In this document: piece by piece, positions 38,470 through 48,253 of the stretch
How positions within the stretch are numbered: position 1 is the first letter of the stretch
How the letters are laid out: the number at the start of each line of letters is the position of its first letter
Source of the DNA: Chloroflexota bacterium
GTDB taxonomy: Bacteria > Chloroflexota > Dormibacteria > Dormibacterales > Dormibacteraceae
Assembly: GCA_005887685.1 (NCBI GenBank)
Contig: VBHJ01000011.1
Span: 19,086-83,085, forward strand
DNA: 64,000 nucleotides
Direction of reading: 5' to 3'
Translations under genes and position numbers: made by a program
The notes under the pieces: model-generated
What the model saw: only the letters and a program-made list of their open reading frames with translations
What the model was told of the DNA's origin: nothing
The model's database searches: none

Positions 38470-38505
38470 CTTTCGGTCGGTGTATTCGAATCGGCCCGTC
38501 CGGGA

Positions 38506-40212
38506 CTAGCTGAGGCCGAGGATGTTTCCCTTGACGTCGATGTCGATGCTTGCCGCGATCGGGGTCGTCGGCAGGCCGGGCATCGTTCGCATCTCCCCGC
38601 AGATGGGGTAGATGAACCCCGCGCCGACCGACGCACGGACCTCGCGCACCGGCAGCACCCAGCCGGTCGGTGCTCCCTTGAGCTTGGGGTCGGACGAGAT
38701 CGAGAGGTGCGTCTTGGCGATGCACACGGGCAGGCGCCCAAACCCGCTCGCCTCATAGGCGTCCAGCTGCCGGGCCGCCACGGCGTCGTACTCGACCCCG
38801 CGCGCCCCATAGATCCGCAGCGCGATGGTCTCGATCTTCTCGCGCAGCGTCGCGGCGTCGGGATAAAGCAGTTGAAAAGTGCTCGGCTCCTCGGCAGCCG
38901 CCGCGACCATCTCGGCCAGCTCGGTCGCGCCCCTGCCACCCTGGACGAAGTTGTTGCACACCGCGGATCGGACGCCGAGGTGCTCCGCAAGCTCGCGGAT
39001 GGCGCGATGCTCAGATTCATGGTCGCCCGGAAATGCATTGATGGCGACGACGGGCGTGACGCCGTGGATCTGGATGTTTTCGACCTGCTTGCGCAGGTTG
39101 GCGGCGCCGGCGAGCACGTCGTCCGGGTTCTCTTTCAACAGCTCTGGCGGCAATGGCCTGCCCGCGACGACCCTGTACTTGCCCGAATGAACTTTCAGCG
39201 CACGCACCGTGGCGACGACCACCGCCGCGTCCGGGGCAAGGCCCGAGGTCCGGCACTTGATGTTGAAGAAGCGCTCCGCGCCCATGTCGGCGCCAAAGCC
39301 TGCCTCCGTCACGACGAAATCGCCGCAGTGGATGCCCAGCATGTCGGCCAGTACCGAGGACGCGCCGTTGGCGATGTTGCCGAACGGGCCTGCGTGCACG
39401 AGCACGGGCGTGTTTTCCAGCGTCTGGAGCAGGTTCGGCTTGATCGCGTCGAGCATGATCACGGTCATCGCCCCACCGGCGTGAAGGGAGTCGGCCGAGA
39501 TGGGACGTCCGTCGCGCGCGAGACCGATCACCATCCGGCCAAGCCGCTGCCTCATGTCCTGCAGCGAGGTGGACAGCGCGAGCACGGCCATGACCTCTGA
39601 GGCCGCGGTGATGTCGAAGCCCGTTTGTCGCACCACCCCGTCTTCGGGTGCGCCAAGCCCGACCACGACGTTGCGCAGCACCCTGTCGCTGACGTCCAGC
39701 ACCCGGCGCCAGGTGATGCTGTGCAGGTCGATCGGGAACTCACGCAGGCTGTGGTGGATGTAGTTGTCGATCATCGCCGCGAGCAGGTTGTGTGCCGAGG
39801 TGACCGCGTGGAAGTCGCCGGTGAGGTGCAGGTTGAGCCGCTCCATCGGCACCACCTGGCTGTAACCGCCGCCCGCGGCTCCGCCCTTGATGCCGAACGT
39901 CGGACCCATCGAAGGCTGGCGGATCGCGACGGTCGCGCGCTTGCCGATGTGGCCGAGCGCGTCGCCCAGGCCGACGGTGGTCGTGGTCTTGCCCTCGCCC
40001 AGCGGCGTGGGGGTGATGGCCGAGACGACGACGTACTTCGCCTTCGGCCGGTCCTTAAGCTCTTCGATCGCTTCGAGCTTGACCTTGGCGACGTCATGCC
40101 CGTACGGCTCGAGCAAGTGCGGTCCGATCCCCATCTTGGCCGCGATGTCGGACATGGGCAGAAGGCGTGCCTTGCGCGCGATGTCGAGGTCAGTCGGAAA
40201 TTCAACCTTCAT
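38506..40212 (-). CDS. fhs: formate--tetrahydrofolate ligase
   Basis: 568 aa from MKVEFPTDLDIARKARLLPMSDIAAKMGIGPHLLEPYGHDVAKVKLE; TPTPLGEGKTTTTVGLGDALG, QPSMGPTFGIKGGAAGGGYSQVVPME. Confidence 0.97.
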   Translation of the reverse strand: MKVEFPTDLDIARKARLLPMSDIAAKMGIGPHLLEPYGHDVAKVKLEAIEELKDRPKAKYVVVSAITPTPLGEGKTTTTVGLGDALGHIGKRATVAIRQPSMGPTFGIKGGAAGGGYSQVVPMERLNLHLTGDFHAVTSAHNLLAAMIDNYIHHSLREFPIDLHSITWRRVLDVSDRVLRNVVVGLGAPEDGVVRQTGFDITAASEVMAVLALSTSLQDMRQRLGRMVIGLARDGRPISADSLHAGGAMTVIMLDAIKPNLLQTLENTPVLVHAGPFGNIANGASSVLADMLGIHCGDFVVTEAGFGADMGAERFFNIKCRTSGLAPDAAVVVATVRALKVHSGKYRVVAGRPLPPELLKENPDDVLAGAANLRKQVENIQIHGVTPVVAINAFPGDHESEHRAIRELAEHLGVRSAVCNNFVQGGRGATELAEMVAAAAEEPSTFQLLYPDAATLREKIETIALRIYGARGVEYDAVAARQLDAYEASGFGRLPVCIAKTHLSISSDPKLKGAPTGWVLPVREVRASVGAGFIYPICGEMRTMPGLPTTPIAASIDIDVKGNILGLS

Positions 40213-41102
40213 GCACCCTCTCCTTGCGAAAGGCGCGACAGCATCTCGCGCCGCCATCTCTCCGTCGGCTCGATCTCGTTGAATGTGAACACGTGGAGTC
40301 CGGCGATGCGCCGGGCGTGCTGTGCGATGTCCGGGAGCAGCGCGCCCACGAATCGGCCGGGCTCGTATCCGCCCGGCCGAAACATTCGCGCCAGCCAGCT
40401 GGGATGGCCGCGCAGAAAACGGGCTGACTCCGCCACCCCGATCTTGGTGGACAGCCGCAACAGCCGTGCGGGGTCGGCCACACCAGCCATCCCGATGTAG
40501 ATCGGCAGCTCGACCCCACGCCGCCGCACCCGCTCCACCCACCGCTTCACGGTGTCCGCATCGAAGCTCATGTTGCTGACGATGTAGGTCGCAAACCGCC
40601 TCTTGTCCCACATCGCCTGGATCGTCATGTCGTCGTGGATGAAGGGATGGCTCTCCGGGTATCCGGTGACGCCGATCTCGGTGAGGCCGTGATCCTCAGG
40701 CAGCGCGGACAGGAGCGCCAGCGCGTCGGGAAATTCGCCCGCGGGTTGCTTCGCGTCGCCCGCGATGACAAAGACATTCGTGATGCCGGCGCCCCTCAGG
40801 GCCTCGAGGATCTGGCCGAGCTCGCCCCGGTCCCGGATCATCCGCGCCGACAGGTGCGGGACGGCGGTGTAGCCGGAGCGGGCAAGCGCGACGGCCAGGA
40901 GCACGGTCGCGGGCATGCCCCGCCGGGGAGACGCCGTCACGGTGATCGAGACCTCCCTGGGCACGTATCGGACCACGACCTCGAGGACGTCATCGGTAGG
41001 GAAGATCTCGTACCGCGGGGTGCGGAGGAACGTGGCCAGACCTGGCCCAACACTCCGCGTGCCCACCGGCCTCACCACGTGCGCTGTCGCACTATACGCC
41101 AC
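40209..41102 (-). CDS. methylenetetrahydrofolate reductase (MetF)-like protein
   Basis: 297 aa; YTAVPHLSARMIRDRGELGQILEALRGAGITNVFVIAGDAKQPAGEF...IGVTGYPESHP; 4-bp overlap with fhs. Real start may be an internal GTG (about 41078). Confidence 0.82.
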   Translation of the reverse strand: MAYSATAHVVRPVGTRSVGPGLATFLRTPRYEIFPTDDVLEVVVRYVPREVSITVTASPRRGMPATVLLAVALARSGYTAVPHLSARMIRDRGELGQILEALRGAGITNVFVIAGDAKQPAGEFPDALALLSALPEDHGLTEIGVTGYPESHPFIHDDMTIQAMWDKRRFATYIVSNMSFDADTVKRWVERVRRRGVELPIYIGMAGVADPARLLRLSTKIGVAESARFLRGHPSWLARMFRPGGYEPGRFVGALLPDIAQHARRIAGLHVFTFNEIEPTERWRREMLSRLSQGEGA

Positions 41103-41119
41103 TGTCGCGCTGTGCGCAA
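41091..41119 (-). promoter_or_regulatory. sigma70-type promoter at the 5' end of the MetF-like gene
   Basis: Minus strand TTGCGC (41119-41114), 17-bp spacer, TATAGT (41096-41091). Confidence 0.5.
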
Positions 41120-41126
41120 CAACAGG

Positions 41127-42566
41127 CTAGAAGGGCGCCGGCAGGAGGAGGACGGTGTTGCGGTCGGCCGGCGTCCCGGGACGCCAGGAGTCGAAGCCGT
41201 TGAGGGGAACGTTGCCCGCCAGCTCCCGGTGCAGCCCGGCCAGGCCCGCTCCGTCGTGGTCGAGCATCGTGCAGCCGACGGCCAGGAGGCCGCCGGCGGT
41301 CCGGTACAGCTCGACCAGCCGGCCCTGGCACGGCCAGTCGACCATCGAGCTCGTCGTCACCTCCCAGAAGCCGCCACGCGGTGTGATCCGGTTGGCGTGG
41401 ATGTGGCCGTTGAGCCAGAGCACGACATTCGGAAAGCGCACCAGCAGCGAGAGAAGCTCGTCGGCGCGACGTTCGCCGCGCGGGTTGGAGAGCGTGTCGT
41501 AGCCGTGGTGGGAAAGGATCACCACGTAGCGGTCGCGCGCCTCATCGAGGCGCTGCTCCAGCCAGCGCAGCTGCGCGGAGTCGATGGTTCCATCGGCGCC
41601 CCCGGCGTCGCATACCGTGTCGAGCGTGATGAACCGCACGGTGCCTGTGTCGTGGACGTAGTAGGGGGTGGGCAGAAGATCGCTCCGCTCGATGGGTCTC
41701 CGCTCCGGGTCGGTAGGCACGACAAGCGAAGCGCCCGACATGTAGCGCTCTGGGTTGGCGACGAAGATGTCGACCGCGCGATCGCGGTCGAGGCCGGGCG
41801 GCAGCTCGATCGGTTTACGGGATCCCGCCATCGCTCGGGCCAGCTCCGGAGTAACGACCCCAACGCCCTGGCAGACCTGTTCGTGATTTCCCCAACAGCG
41901 CAACCACGGAACGGCGAGGCCATCGGACTGAAAGGGCTGCGTCGCTGCATCCAGCAGCCCCGGTCGGTGCGGAAAACCGAGGTTGCGCTGAAACGGGTCT
42001 CCATCGGGCTGGCCCTCGGGCTTCCAGTAGATGTCGCCCGGCCAGTCGGTCCCCTGCACCCCGTCGTAGCCCGGCGCGCCGGAGTCGGGACGGACCGAGC
42101 CGCCGTCGAGCAGCGAGAGGAAATTCGTCAGCTCGTTGCGTTGCGTGTTGTCGACCGCATCGCCGGTCATCGCCACCAGCTGCACCGCGGCGCCCGTCAG
42201 CGGACCGGCGGCGACGCTGTTGATGGCGCGCACCACCGCGCCGATGGCGTGGGTGTTCAGCAGCTCGTGCGGGCGCTGCATGGTCAGCAGCTCCCTGAAT
42301 CGCGGATCCGCAGCTTCACGGTTGATGAACTCGAACCGGGCTGGGGACTGGGTGTCAGTGACGTGAAGGTCTGTCAGGTGGGCGATGCATGCGAGCGCTT
42401 CGCCCCTTGGTGCCGCATCCCCGGCCGCGAGCTCGGTGCGGACCAGGTGCATCTCACCCCCAAGCTCACCCACACCGCGATAGGCCGCCTTCGTACCGGT
42501 GCGAAGAACCTGGCCGGCGCCAAGGCGCCGCTCCGTGGTCAAGACCGTGCGCGCGGCGGACTTCAC
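41127..42566 (-). CDS. metallophosphoesterase (TIGR03767-like)
   Basis: 479 aa; IAHLTDLHVTDTQSPARFEFIN, MTGDAVDNTQRNEL, GNHEQVCQG, ILSHHGYDTL, WLNGHIHANRI. Confidence 0.83.
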   Translation of the reverse strand: MKSAARTVLTTERRLGAGQVLRTGTKAAYRGVGELGGEMHLVRTELAAGDAAPRGEALACIAHLTDLHVTDTQSPARFEFINREAADPRFRELLTMQRPHELLNTHAIGAVVRAINSVAAGPLTGAAVQLVAMTGDAVDNTQRNELTNFLSLLDGGSVRPDSGAPGYDGVQGTDWPGDIYWKPEGQPDGDPFQRNLGFPHRPGLLDAATQPFQSDGLAVPWLRCWGNHEQVCQGVGVVTPELARAMAGSRKPIELPPGLDRDRAVDIFVANPERYMSGASLVVPTDPERRPIERSDLLPTPYYVHDTGTVRFITLDTVCDAGGADGTIDSAQLRWLEQRLDEARDRYVVILSHHGYDTLSNPRGERRADELLSLLVRFPNVVLWLNGHIHANRITPRGGFWEVTTSSMVDWPCQGRLVELYRTAGGLLAVGCTMLDHDGAGLAGLHRELAGNVPLNGFDSWRPGTPADRNTVLLLPAPF

Positions 42567-43660
42567 GGAGCGGTGGCGGCCGGCTCTTCCCTCTGAATGA
42601 GCACCGGGTCAGGGCGCAGCGCCAGCCGCACCTTCGTCCCGGCCGGAGTGTCAGACGCGGCCGAGGTCGCCATCTGCGCGAGCACGATGGTGTCGCCGAG
42701 GTCGACCGTCACGCGGCTCATGGCACCGAGGAACGCAACTGCGATGACAGTTCCGACCAGAGGTCCGTCCTCCATCTCGCCGTTGCTGGCGAGGGACACG
42801 GCTTCCGGGCGCACCAGCGCGGTGGCCGGACCGTCCGTGACGTCTGGATCCACGAGAGGGATGCGTGTTCCGCGAACGGTTACCGCACCACCGCGCACAT
42901 CGCCCTTGATGCGGTTGGTCAGGCCGACGAACTCGGCCACGAACGGCGTGGCCGGACGCGAGTAGATCTCGGTCGGCGGCCCCAGCTGCTCGAGGTGGCC
43001 CGACTGCATCACGCCCACCCGGTCGGCGATGGCCAGCGCCTCCTCCTGGTCGTGGGTCACGAAGAGCGTCGTGATTCCAACCTCGAGCTGCACCCGGCGG
43101 ATTTCGTCCCGCAGGCGCGCACGGACTTTCGCGTCGAGGGCCGATAGGGGCTCGTCGAGCAGAAGCACCTTGGGCTTGATGGCAAGCGCGCGGGCCAGCG
43201 CGACGCGCTGCTGCTGACCGCCGGAAAGCTGGTGCGCGAACTTGTCCATGTGCGGTCCGAGCCCCACCAGGTCGAGCACCTCCCTGGCGCGCTCCCGTCT
43301 TTCCGCCGCGCCGACATGCTGCAGCTGCATCCCGAACTCCACGTTCTGCCGTGCGCTCATGTGGGGAAAGAGGGAGTAGGCCTGGAAGACCATCCCGATG
43401 TTGCGCCGGTTCGCGGGCACGTTGGTCACGTCTTTGCCCGCGATGACCACGTGACCGCTGTCCGCCTGCTCGAGACCTGCCAGGAGCCGCAGCGCCGTCG
43501 TCTTGCCGCATCCCGACGGACCGAGCAGAGCGACGAGCTCACCCGGGGCGAGGGTCAGCGTTAATCGGTCCAGGGCGGTCGTCGTCGCGTACTTGCGCGT
43601 GAGGTTTTCGAGCCGAACCTCGACGCCCGCCCGAGGCGTCGCGCGTCCATCGGTGGTCAT
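42563..43660 (-). CDS. ABC transporter ATP-binding protein (PotA-type)
   Basis: LGPSGCGKTTALRLLAGLE, LSGGQQQRVALARALAIKPKVLLLDEPLSALDAKVR, C-terminal TOBE-like domain. Confidence 0.94.
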   Translation of the reverse strand: MTTDGRATPRAGVEVRLENLTRKYATTTALDRLTLTLAPGELVALLGPSGCGKTTALRLLAGLEQADSGHVVIAGKDVTNVPANRRNIGMVFQAYSLFPHMSARQNVEFGMQLQHVGAAERRERAREVLDLVGLGPHMDKFAHQLSGGQQQRVALARALAIKPKVLLLDEPLSALDAKVRARLRDEIRRVQLEVGITTLFVTHDQEEALAIADRVGVMQSGHLEQLGPPTEIYSRPATPFVAEFVGLTNRIKGDVRGGAVTVRGTRIPLVDPDVTDGPATALVRPEAVSLASNGEMEDGPLVGTVIAVAFLGAMSRVTVDLGDTIVLAQMATSAASDTPAGTKVRLALRPDPVLIQREEPAATAP

Positions 43661-44517
43661 CTGTTGCCAACCCTCCCATACACGGCGCCACTCAGGGCAA
43701 GTGGCTTCGACAGGTCAAGCTCCACAGGGTCGGCCGCGGCAACGCCGGTCCGCGGGCGGCGCACAAACGAAAGGATGAGCAGGAGCGCGAACGCGAAGAT
43801 CAAGGACGCCACGGCGACGGCGATCGAGGTGCCTGCACTTGTGAGGCCGACGTACGCGATCGCCACCTGGAGATTCTCGTAGTTCATCAGGTTCGCGAAC
43901 GTGTACTCGCCGAGGACCAGCGCCACCGAGAGCAGGCACGCGTTGAGGATGGCGCTCGGCATGTTCGGGACCACCACCCGCCACATCACAGTGCCCCATC
44001 CTGCGCCAAGGCTGCGAGCTGCCTCGGACAGGGTCTTGAGGTCGATCGCGGAGAGCCCGGCGTCGAGGGCGCGATAGCTGTAAGGCAGGACGAGGATCAC
44101 GTAGCCCAACGAAAGAACCAGGATCGAGTCGGTGAAGTTGCTGATCCATATGAAGATGGGCTTGACCCCGACGACGAGGGCGATGGCGGGAACGGTCAGC
44201 GGCATGAGGCAGATGAATTCGACGATGCGGCTGATTCGAGGAAGGCGCAGCCTTACCCACACCATGGTCGGAAGGACAAGCACCAGCATCAAGATGGAGG
44301 TGATCGCCGCGAGCTCGAGCGACGCAACGATCGCGTCGCCCAGGCCAGGCGTGGTCGCGATCTGAGTCCACGCCTCCAGGGTGCGCGGTGCGTTGATAGA
44401 GTTGCCGCGAGTCGAGAACTCGAACATCGCGCCAACGGGAACCAGGAAGAAGGCGCCGAGCACAACGAAGACTGTGATGCGGAAGACCTGGAGCTTGATC
44501 CGCCGCGACCTGTTCAC
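43657..44517 (-). CDS. ABC transporter permease (PotC-type)
   Basis: 286 aa with EAARSLGAGWGTVMWRVVVPNM EAA loop. Confidence 0.92.
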   Translation of the reverse strand: MNRSRRIKLQVFRITVFVVLGAFFLVPVGAMFEFSTRGNSINAPRTLEAWTQIATTPGLGDAIVASLELAAITSILMLVLVLPTMVWVRLRLPRISRIVEFICLMPLTVPAIALVVGVKPIFIWISNFTDSILVLSLGYVILVLPYSYRALDAGLSAIDLKTLSEAARSLGAGWGTVMWRVVVPNMPSAILNACLLSVALVLGEYTFANLMNYENLQVAIAYVGLTSAGTSIAVAVASLIFAFALLLILSFVRRPRTGVAAADPVELDLSKPLALSGAVYGRVGNR

Positions 44518-44524
44518 AGTTGGC

Positions 44525-45406
44525 TCACCGCAGCCAGTGAGCGGTACGTCGCTGCAGCAAGGTGTAGAGCGCCATTACGACCAGGACGATGACGATCATC
44601 GCCAGCGCCAGCGCCTTGGCATAACCTGGCTGGCTGGATCCCGTTTCGCTCGTGAGCAGCGCCTGGATCTGGAGCGGCAAGATCACACCACCCTGGGTGA
44701 GGAGCGCCGAAGCCGTCGCGTATGCCGAAAAAGCGTTGGCGAAGAGCAGCAGGGTGCAGCCGAGGAACGACGGAAACAATAGAGGGCCCGCGATGTAGCG
44801 CCAGTAGTGCCACGTCCCGCCGCCCAGGCTGTCTGTAGCCTCGCGCCACTGGGGACGGATGCCGTCTAGCGCGGGCGCGAAGACGAGGACCATCAGCGGA
44901 ATCTGGAAGTACATATAGATGAGGGTCAGTCCGGGCAGGTCGTACAGCCACACATGGCCGTTGGGGTAGATGTCGATGCCGTGCTGCTGCAGGAACACGT
45001 AGACAAAACCAACCGTCCCAATCGTCGCGATGAATGCAAACGTCAGCGTCACGCCGCCGAACTGCGCGAGCACGCCGGCGGCTGACATCACGCTGCGGCG
45101 CAAGATGCCGTCCGGCTTGCCGGTGACCACGGCGTAGGCGAGAAGCGCGCCTACAAATGCGCCGACGACGGCGCTCACCGAGGAGATGGCGATGCTGCTC
45201 GCAAACGCCTTGAACATGTAAGGCTTGTCGATCCCGTCGAAGTTCGCCAGGGACAGGGTGCCGCCGGGCGTCAGCAGCGATCCTCCGACGATGATCGCGG
45301 TCGGCAGCAGCAGAAAGACGCCGACATACAAAAAGAACGGGACGGCACCTATCCAGGAAAGAGACAGCCGCCGCCCACCCTCGAGGGGGCGAGCGGCGGC
45401 ACTCAA
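44525..45406 (-). CDS. ABC transporter permease (PotB-type)
   Basis: MSAAARPLEGGRRLSLSWIGAVPFFLYVGVFLLLPTAIIVGGSLLTP; EATDSLGGGTWHYWRYIAGPLLFPSF EAA-like loop. Confidence 0.9.
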   Translation of the reverse strand: MSAAARPLEGGRRLSLSWIGAVPFFLYVGVFLLLPTAIIVGGSLLTPGGTLSLANFDGIDKPYMFKAFASSIAISSVSAVVGAFVGALLAYAVVTGKPDGILRRSVMSAAGVLAQFGGVTLTFAFIATIGTVGFVYVFLQQHGIDIYPNGHVWLYDLPGLTLIYMYFQIPLMVLVFAPALDGIRPQWREATDSLGGGTWHYWRYIAGPLLFPSFLGCTLLLFANAFSAYATASALLTQGGVILPLQIQALLTSETGSSQPGYAKALALAMIVIVLVVMALYTLLQRRTAHWLR

Positions 45407-45426
45407 CGCTGAGGTACTGGCGGTCG

Positions 45427-46542
45427 TCAGGACACCGCCTGGGACCAGTTGGCGACGACAAATGAGCTGGCCTTGGACGTCTGGTCACCCGTCGGGACCT
45501 GGGGCGTCCCGGGCACCTGCGGAAGCTTGGCGGCCGAGGCCGTGTCCACCGTTCCGGCAGTCGTCATGGCTGCCTGGCGGATTGGCCGCGCGCCGCCCTT
45601 GAGCCAGAGGTTCTGGCCCTGGTCGGAGTAGAGGAACTCCTCCCACAGCCGCGCGGCCGCAGGGTGGGGGGCGTCCTTGTTGATCGCCTGGTTGTAGAAA
45701 CCGCCGATGATCGCGTTGGTGGGCACGAAGATCTTCCAGGTCGAGACGTCCTTGCCGTGCGAGGTGGACAGGTAGTCCCACTCGAACAACACCGGAGTCT
45801 GGCCCGCCTTGACCGTCGCGGCAGTTCCGACCACGGGGACGTAGTTGCCCTTCTGCTTCAGCTGCTTGAAGAAGTCGACGCCCTTGCTGACATCGTCCAG
45901 GGAGCCGCCGTTGGCGACGGACGCCATGATGACGCCGTTCAGGCCCTGGTTGGACTTCGTCGGGTCACCGGCAAGCGCGACCTTGCTCCTGAAAGCGGAT
46001 CCGAGCAGGTCCTGGACCGATGTGATCGCCGGCACCTTGCTCGAGTCGTAGCCGATGCCCATGTAGCCGCCGTAGTCGTTGAACCAGAGGCCCGTGGCCT
46101 CCTTGGCTCCGGCCGGGATGTCGTTCCAGGTCGCCACCTTGTACGGCGTGAACTTGGCAGTGTTGGCGAGCGCGACCGGCTGGCCGACGTCGACCACGTC
46201 CGGGGCGCGGGTGGTGCCGTCGAACGCGTTGACCTCGTCCTGGCTGCTGCCGTTCGGGTTGAGCGAGGTGATCGGGATGCCGTACTTCGCGGTGAAGGCG
46301 GTGATGATCTCGCCGTAGTTGGCCCAATCGGGCGGCAGCGCGATCACGGTGAGCTTGCCTTCGGCTTTGGCCGCCGCGATGAGCGCGTCCATGCCGCCGC
46401 AGCCGGTGGCTGACGTCGCGGTCTTGGCCGTCGACTCGCTGCACGAGGCCGAGCTGTTGCTCGGCGAGCTGCCACAGGCAGCCACCACGAAAACCGCCAC
46501 CACGGCGAGGCCAAGGTGGCGTGTGAGTTTGCCGAACTTCAT
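45427..46542 (-). CDS. extracellular solute-binding protein (lipoprotein) of Pot-type ABC transporter
   Basis: MKFGKLTRHLGLAVVAVFVVAACGSSPSNSS lipobox; LTVIALPPDWANYGEIITAFTAKYGIPITSLNPNGSSQDEVNAF. Confidence 0.9.
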   Translation of the reverse strand: MKFGKLTRHLGLAVVAVFVVAACGSSPSNSSASCSESTAKTATSATGCGGMDALIAAAKAEGKLTVIALPPDWANYGEIITAFTAKYGIPITSLNPNGSSQDEVNAFDGTTRAPDVVDVGQPVALANTAKFTPYKVATWNDIPAGAKEATGLWFNDYGGYMGIGYDSSKVPAITSVQDLLGSAFRSKVALAGDPTKSNQGLNGVIMASVANGGSLDDVSKGVDFFKQLKQKGNYVPVVGTAATVKAGQTPVLFEWDYLSTSHGKDVSTWKIFVPTNAIIGGFYNQAINKDAPHPAAARLWEEFLYSDQGQNLWLKGGARPIRQAAMTTAGTVDTASAAKLPQVPGTPQVPTGDQTSKASSFVVANWSQAVS

Positions 46543-46686
46543 GCTTCGTTCCCCTCCAAATAGCCCGTCGCGGGGCATGCGACCAGGCAGACCGGGCAAT
46601 CATGGCTCTCCCTTGCCGATGTTGCAAGGACAGAGTTCCGCCGTGCGGTTGATTTCAGTTAGGGCCCGGTTAATCCAACCTGACCG

Positions 46687-47475
46687 TCACGTTTCAGCGC
46701 GCTTCCCGCGGTAGCCCAGTCGCCGCGACAGGTCCGCCGCACGTTCGATGGTCATCCGGTCAAACTCGGGGCGGGCGCCGGCGCGCAGTCGGTGCGAGGG
46801 ACCTGAGACGTCGAGGGCCGCAACCACTTCACCGTCGGCTCCGAAGACCGGCGCGGCCAGCGCGTCCAGCCCGAGCTCCAGCTCTTCATGCGTCCGCGCG
46901 ATGCCCGACGCCCTCGCCGCGTCCAGCTGCGCTTCGAGCTCGACACGGTCGGTGATGGTGCGCGGGGTGACCTGCTCCAGCGGCCTCGCGAGCATCCGCT
47001 CCCGGACCGCGGCGGGGCCGAAGGCCAGGATCGCCTTGCCGCTCGCCGTGCAGTGAGTCGGTGTTCGGCGACCAAGCCAGTTGACGCTGACGACCGACGT
47101 CGAGGCCGTGGCCTGCTCGATCGGCACGATGACGTCGCCCACCAGGACGTCCAGCGTGGCGGTCTCACCGGTCGCGCCGGCCAGCTGCTCGCAAACCGGT
47201 CGAGCCACGTAGCGAAGGTCGAACTCTCCCGTCACGACGCTGGCCAGCTGCGGCAGGCGCCGGCCGAGGCGATACCTGGCCGTGCGCTGGTCGCGCTCGA
47301 CGAGCGCGTGCCGCTCCAGCGTGGCGAGCAGGCGGAGGGCGGTGGAGCGGTGCACCTGCAGGCCCCTGGCCACCTCCGCGCCGGTGCGCCAGTCTCCCTG
47401 GGCGAGGAGGTCCAGGATCGCGATCGCCCGCTCGACCGAGCGAACCGACACGTCCCTCGGCGCGTCGTTGCTCAT
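46687..47475 (-). CDS. IclR family transcriptional regulator
   Basis: SVERAIAILDLLAQGDWRTGAEVARGLQVHRSTALRLLATLERHALVERDQRTARYRLGRRL; IclR effector domain CTASGKAILA. Confidence 0.94.
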   Translation of the reverse strand: MSNDAPRDVSVRSVERAIAILDLLAQGDWRTGAEVARGLQVHRSTALRLLATLERHALVERDQRTARYRLGRRLPQLASVVTGEFDLRYVARPVCEQLAGATGETATLDVLVGDVIVPIEQATASTSVVSVNWLGRRTPTHCTASGKAILAFGPAAVRERMLARPLEQVTPRTITDRVELEAQLDAARASGIARTHEELELGLDALAAPVFGADGEVVAALDVSGPSHRLRAGARPEFDRMTIERAADLSRRLGYRGKRAET

Positions 47476-47524
47476 TGCGCAACATTAACCATTCCGCGCA
47501 ACACCGCGGTACCATGCTCAGACG

Positions 47525-48247
47525 GTGAGCCGCCAGGAAGAGATCCGAGCGGAGCTGTTCGAGCACACGCTCAATGGCCACGCGCCCGAGGTCAAAGCCC
47601 TGACGGAAGAGGCGCTCACCCTCGGCATGGACCCGATGGACATCCTGTTCAAAGCGCTGATCCCCTCCCTCGAGGAGGTCGGGCGGCGGTTCGAGAAAGG
47701 CGACTTCTTCGTCCCCGAGATGCTGATCGCGGCCCGCGCCATGCAGGGCGCGCTGGTGATCCTCAGGCCGCTCATCGCCGAGACCGGAGCCAAGCCGGTG
47801 GGCCGCTACGTGATCGGCACCGTCAAGGGCGACATCCATGACATCGGCAAGAACCTGTGCGTGATCATGCTCGAGGGCGCGGGGTTCGAGGTGTTCGACC
47901 TGGGCGTCAACACACCGCCGGAGAAGTTCGTCGAGGCTGTTCAGAAGCATGAGCCCGACGTGGTCGGGTTCTCCGCGTTTCTCACGACGACCATGCCCAT
48001 GTTCAAGGCCAACATCGAAGCGCTGACCAAGGCCGGGCTCCGGGACAAAGTCCACATTGCGGTCGGCGGCGCGCCGGTGACCCTGGAGTACGCGAAGCAC
48101 GTCGGCGCCGACAGCTACGCACCTGACGCCTCCATGGCGACGCGCATGGCCAAGCAGCTGGTCGGCGATCGCAGCGAGAGCTCGCAGGGCGCGCAGGCGC
48201 TCGAGCAGGCCGTGATGAAAATCGACGAGACGCTCCGCAAGGGCTGA
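47525..48247 (+). CDS. corrinoid (cobalamin-binding) methyltransferase protein, MttC/MtbC-like
   Basis: GTG start; VIGTVKGDIHDIGKNLCVIMLEGAGFEVFDLGVNTPPEKFVEAV (DxHxxG B12-binding motif), VGGAPVTLEYAKHVGAD. Confidence 0.94.
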   Translation: MSRQEEIRAELFEHTLNGHAPEVKALTEEALTLGMDPMDILFKALIPSLEEVGRRFEKGDFFVPEMLIAARAMQGALVILRPLIAETGAKPVGRYVIGTVKGDIHDIGKNLCVIMLEGAGFEVFDLGVNTPPEKFVEAVQKHEPDVVGFSAFLTTTMPMFKANIEALTKAGLRDKVHIAVGGAPVTLEYAKHVGADSYAPDASMATRMAKQLVGDRSESSQGAQALEQAVMKIDETLRKG

Positions 48248-48253
48248 GCTCTG

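Noticed and set aside
40635-42596. 653-aa plus-strand ORF
   Set aside because: Antisense to the MetF-like and metallophosphoesterase genes; no recognisable domain.
44514-45488. 324-aa minus-strand ORF
   Set aside because: Alternative frame of the PotB-type permease (44525-45406), which has the EAA loop and TM pattern.
47476-47524. Cobalamin riboswitch upstream of the corrinoid operon
   Set aside because: The 49-bp intergenic space is too short and lacks a B12 box.
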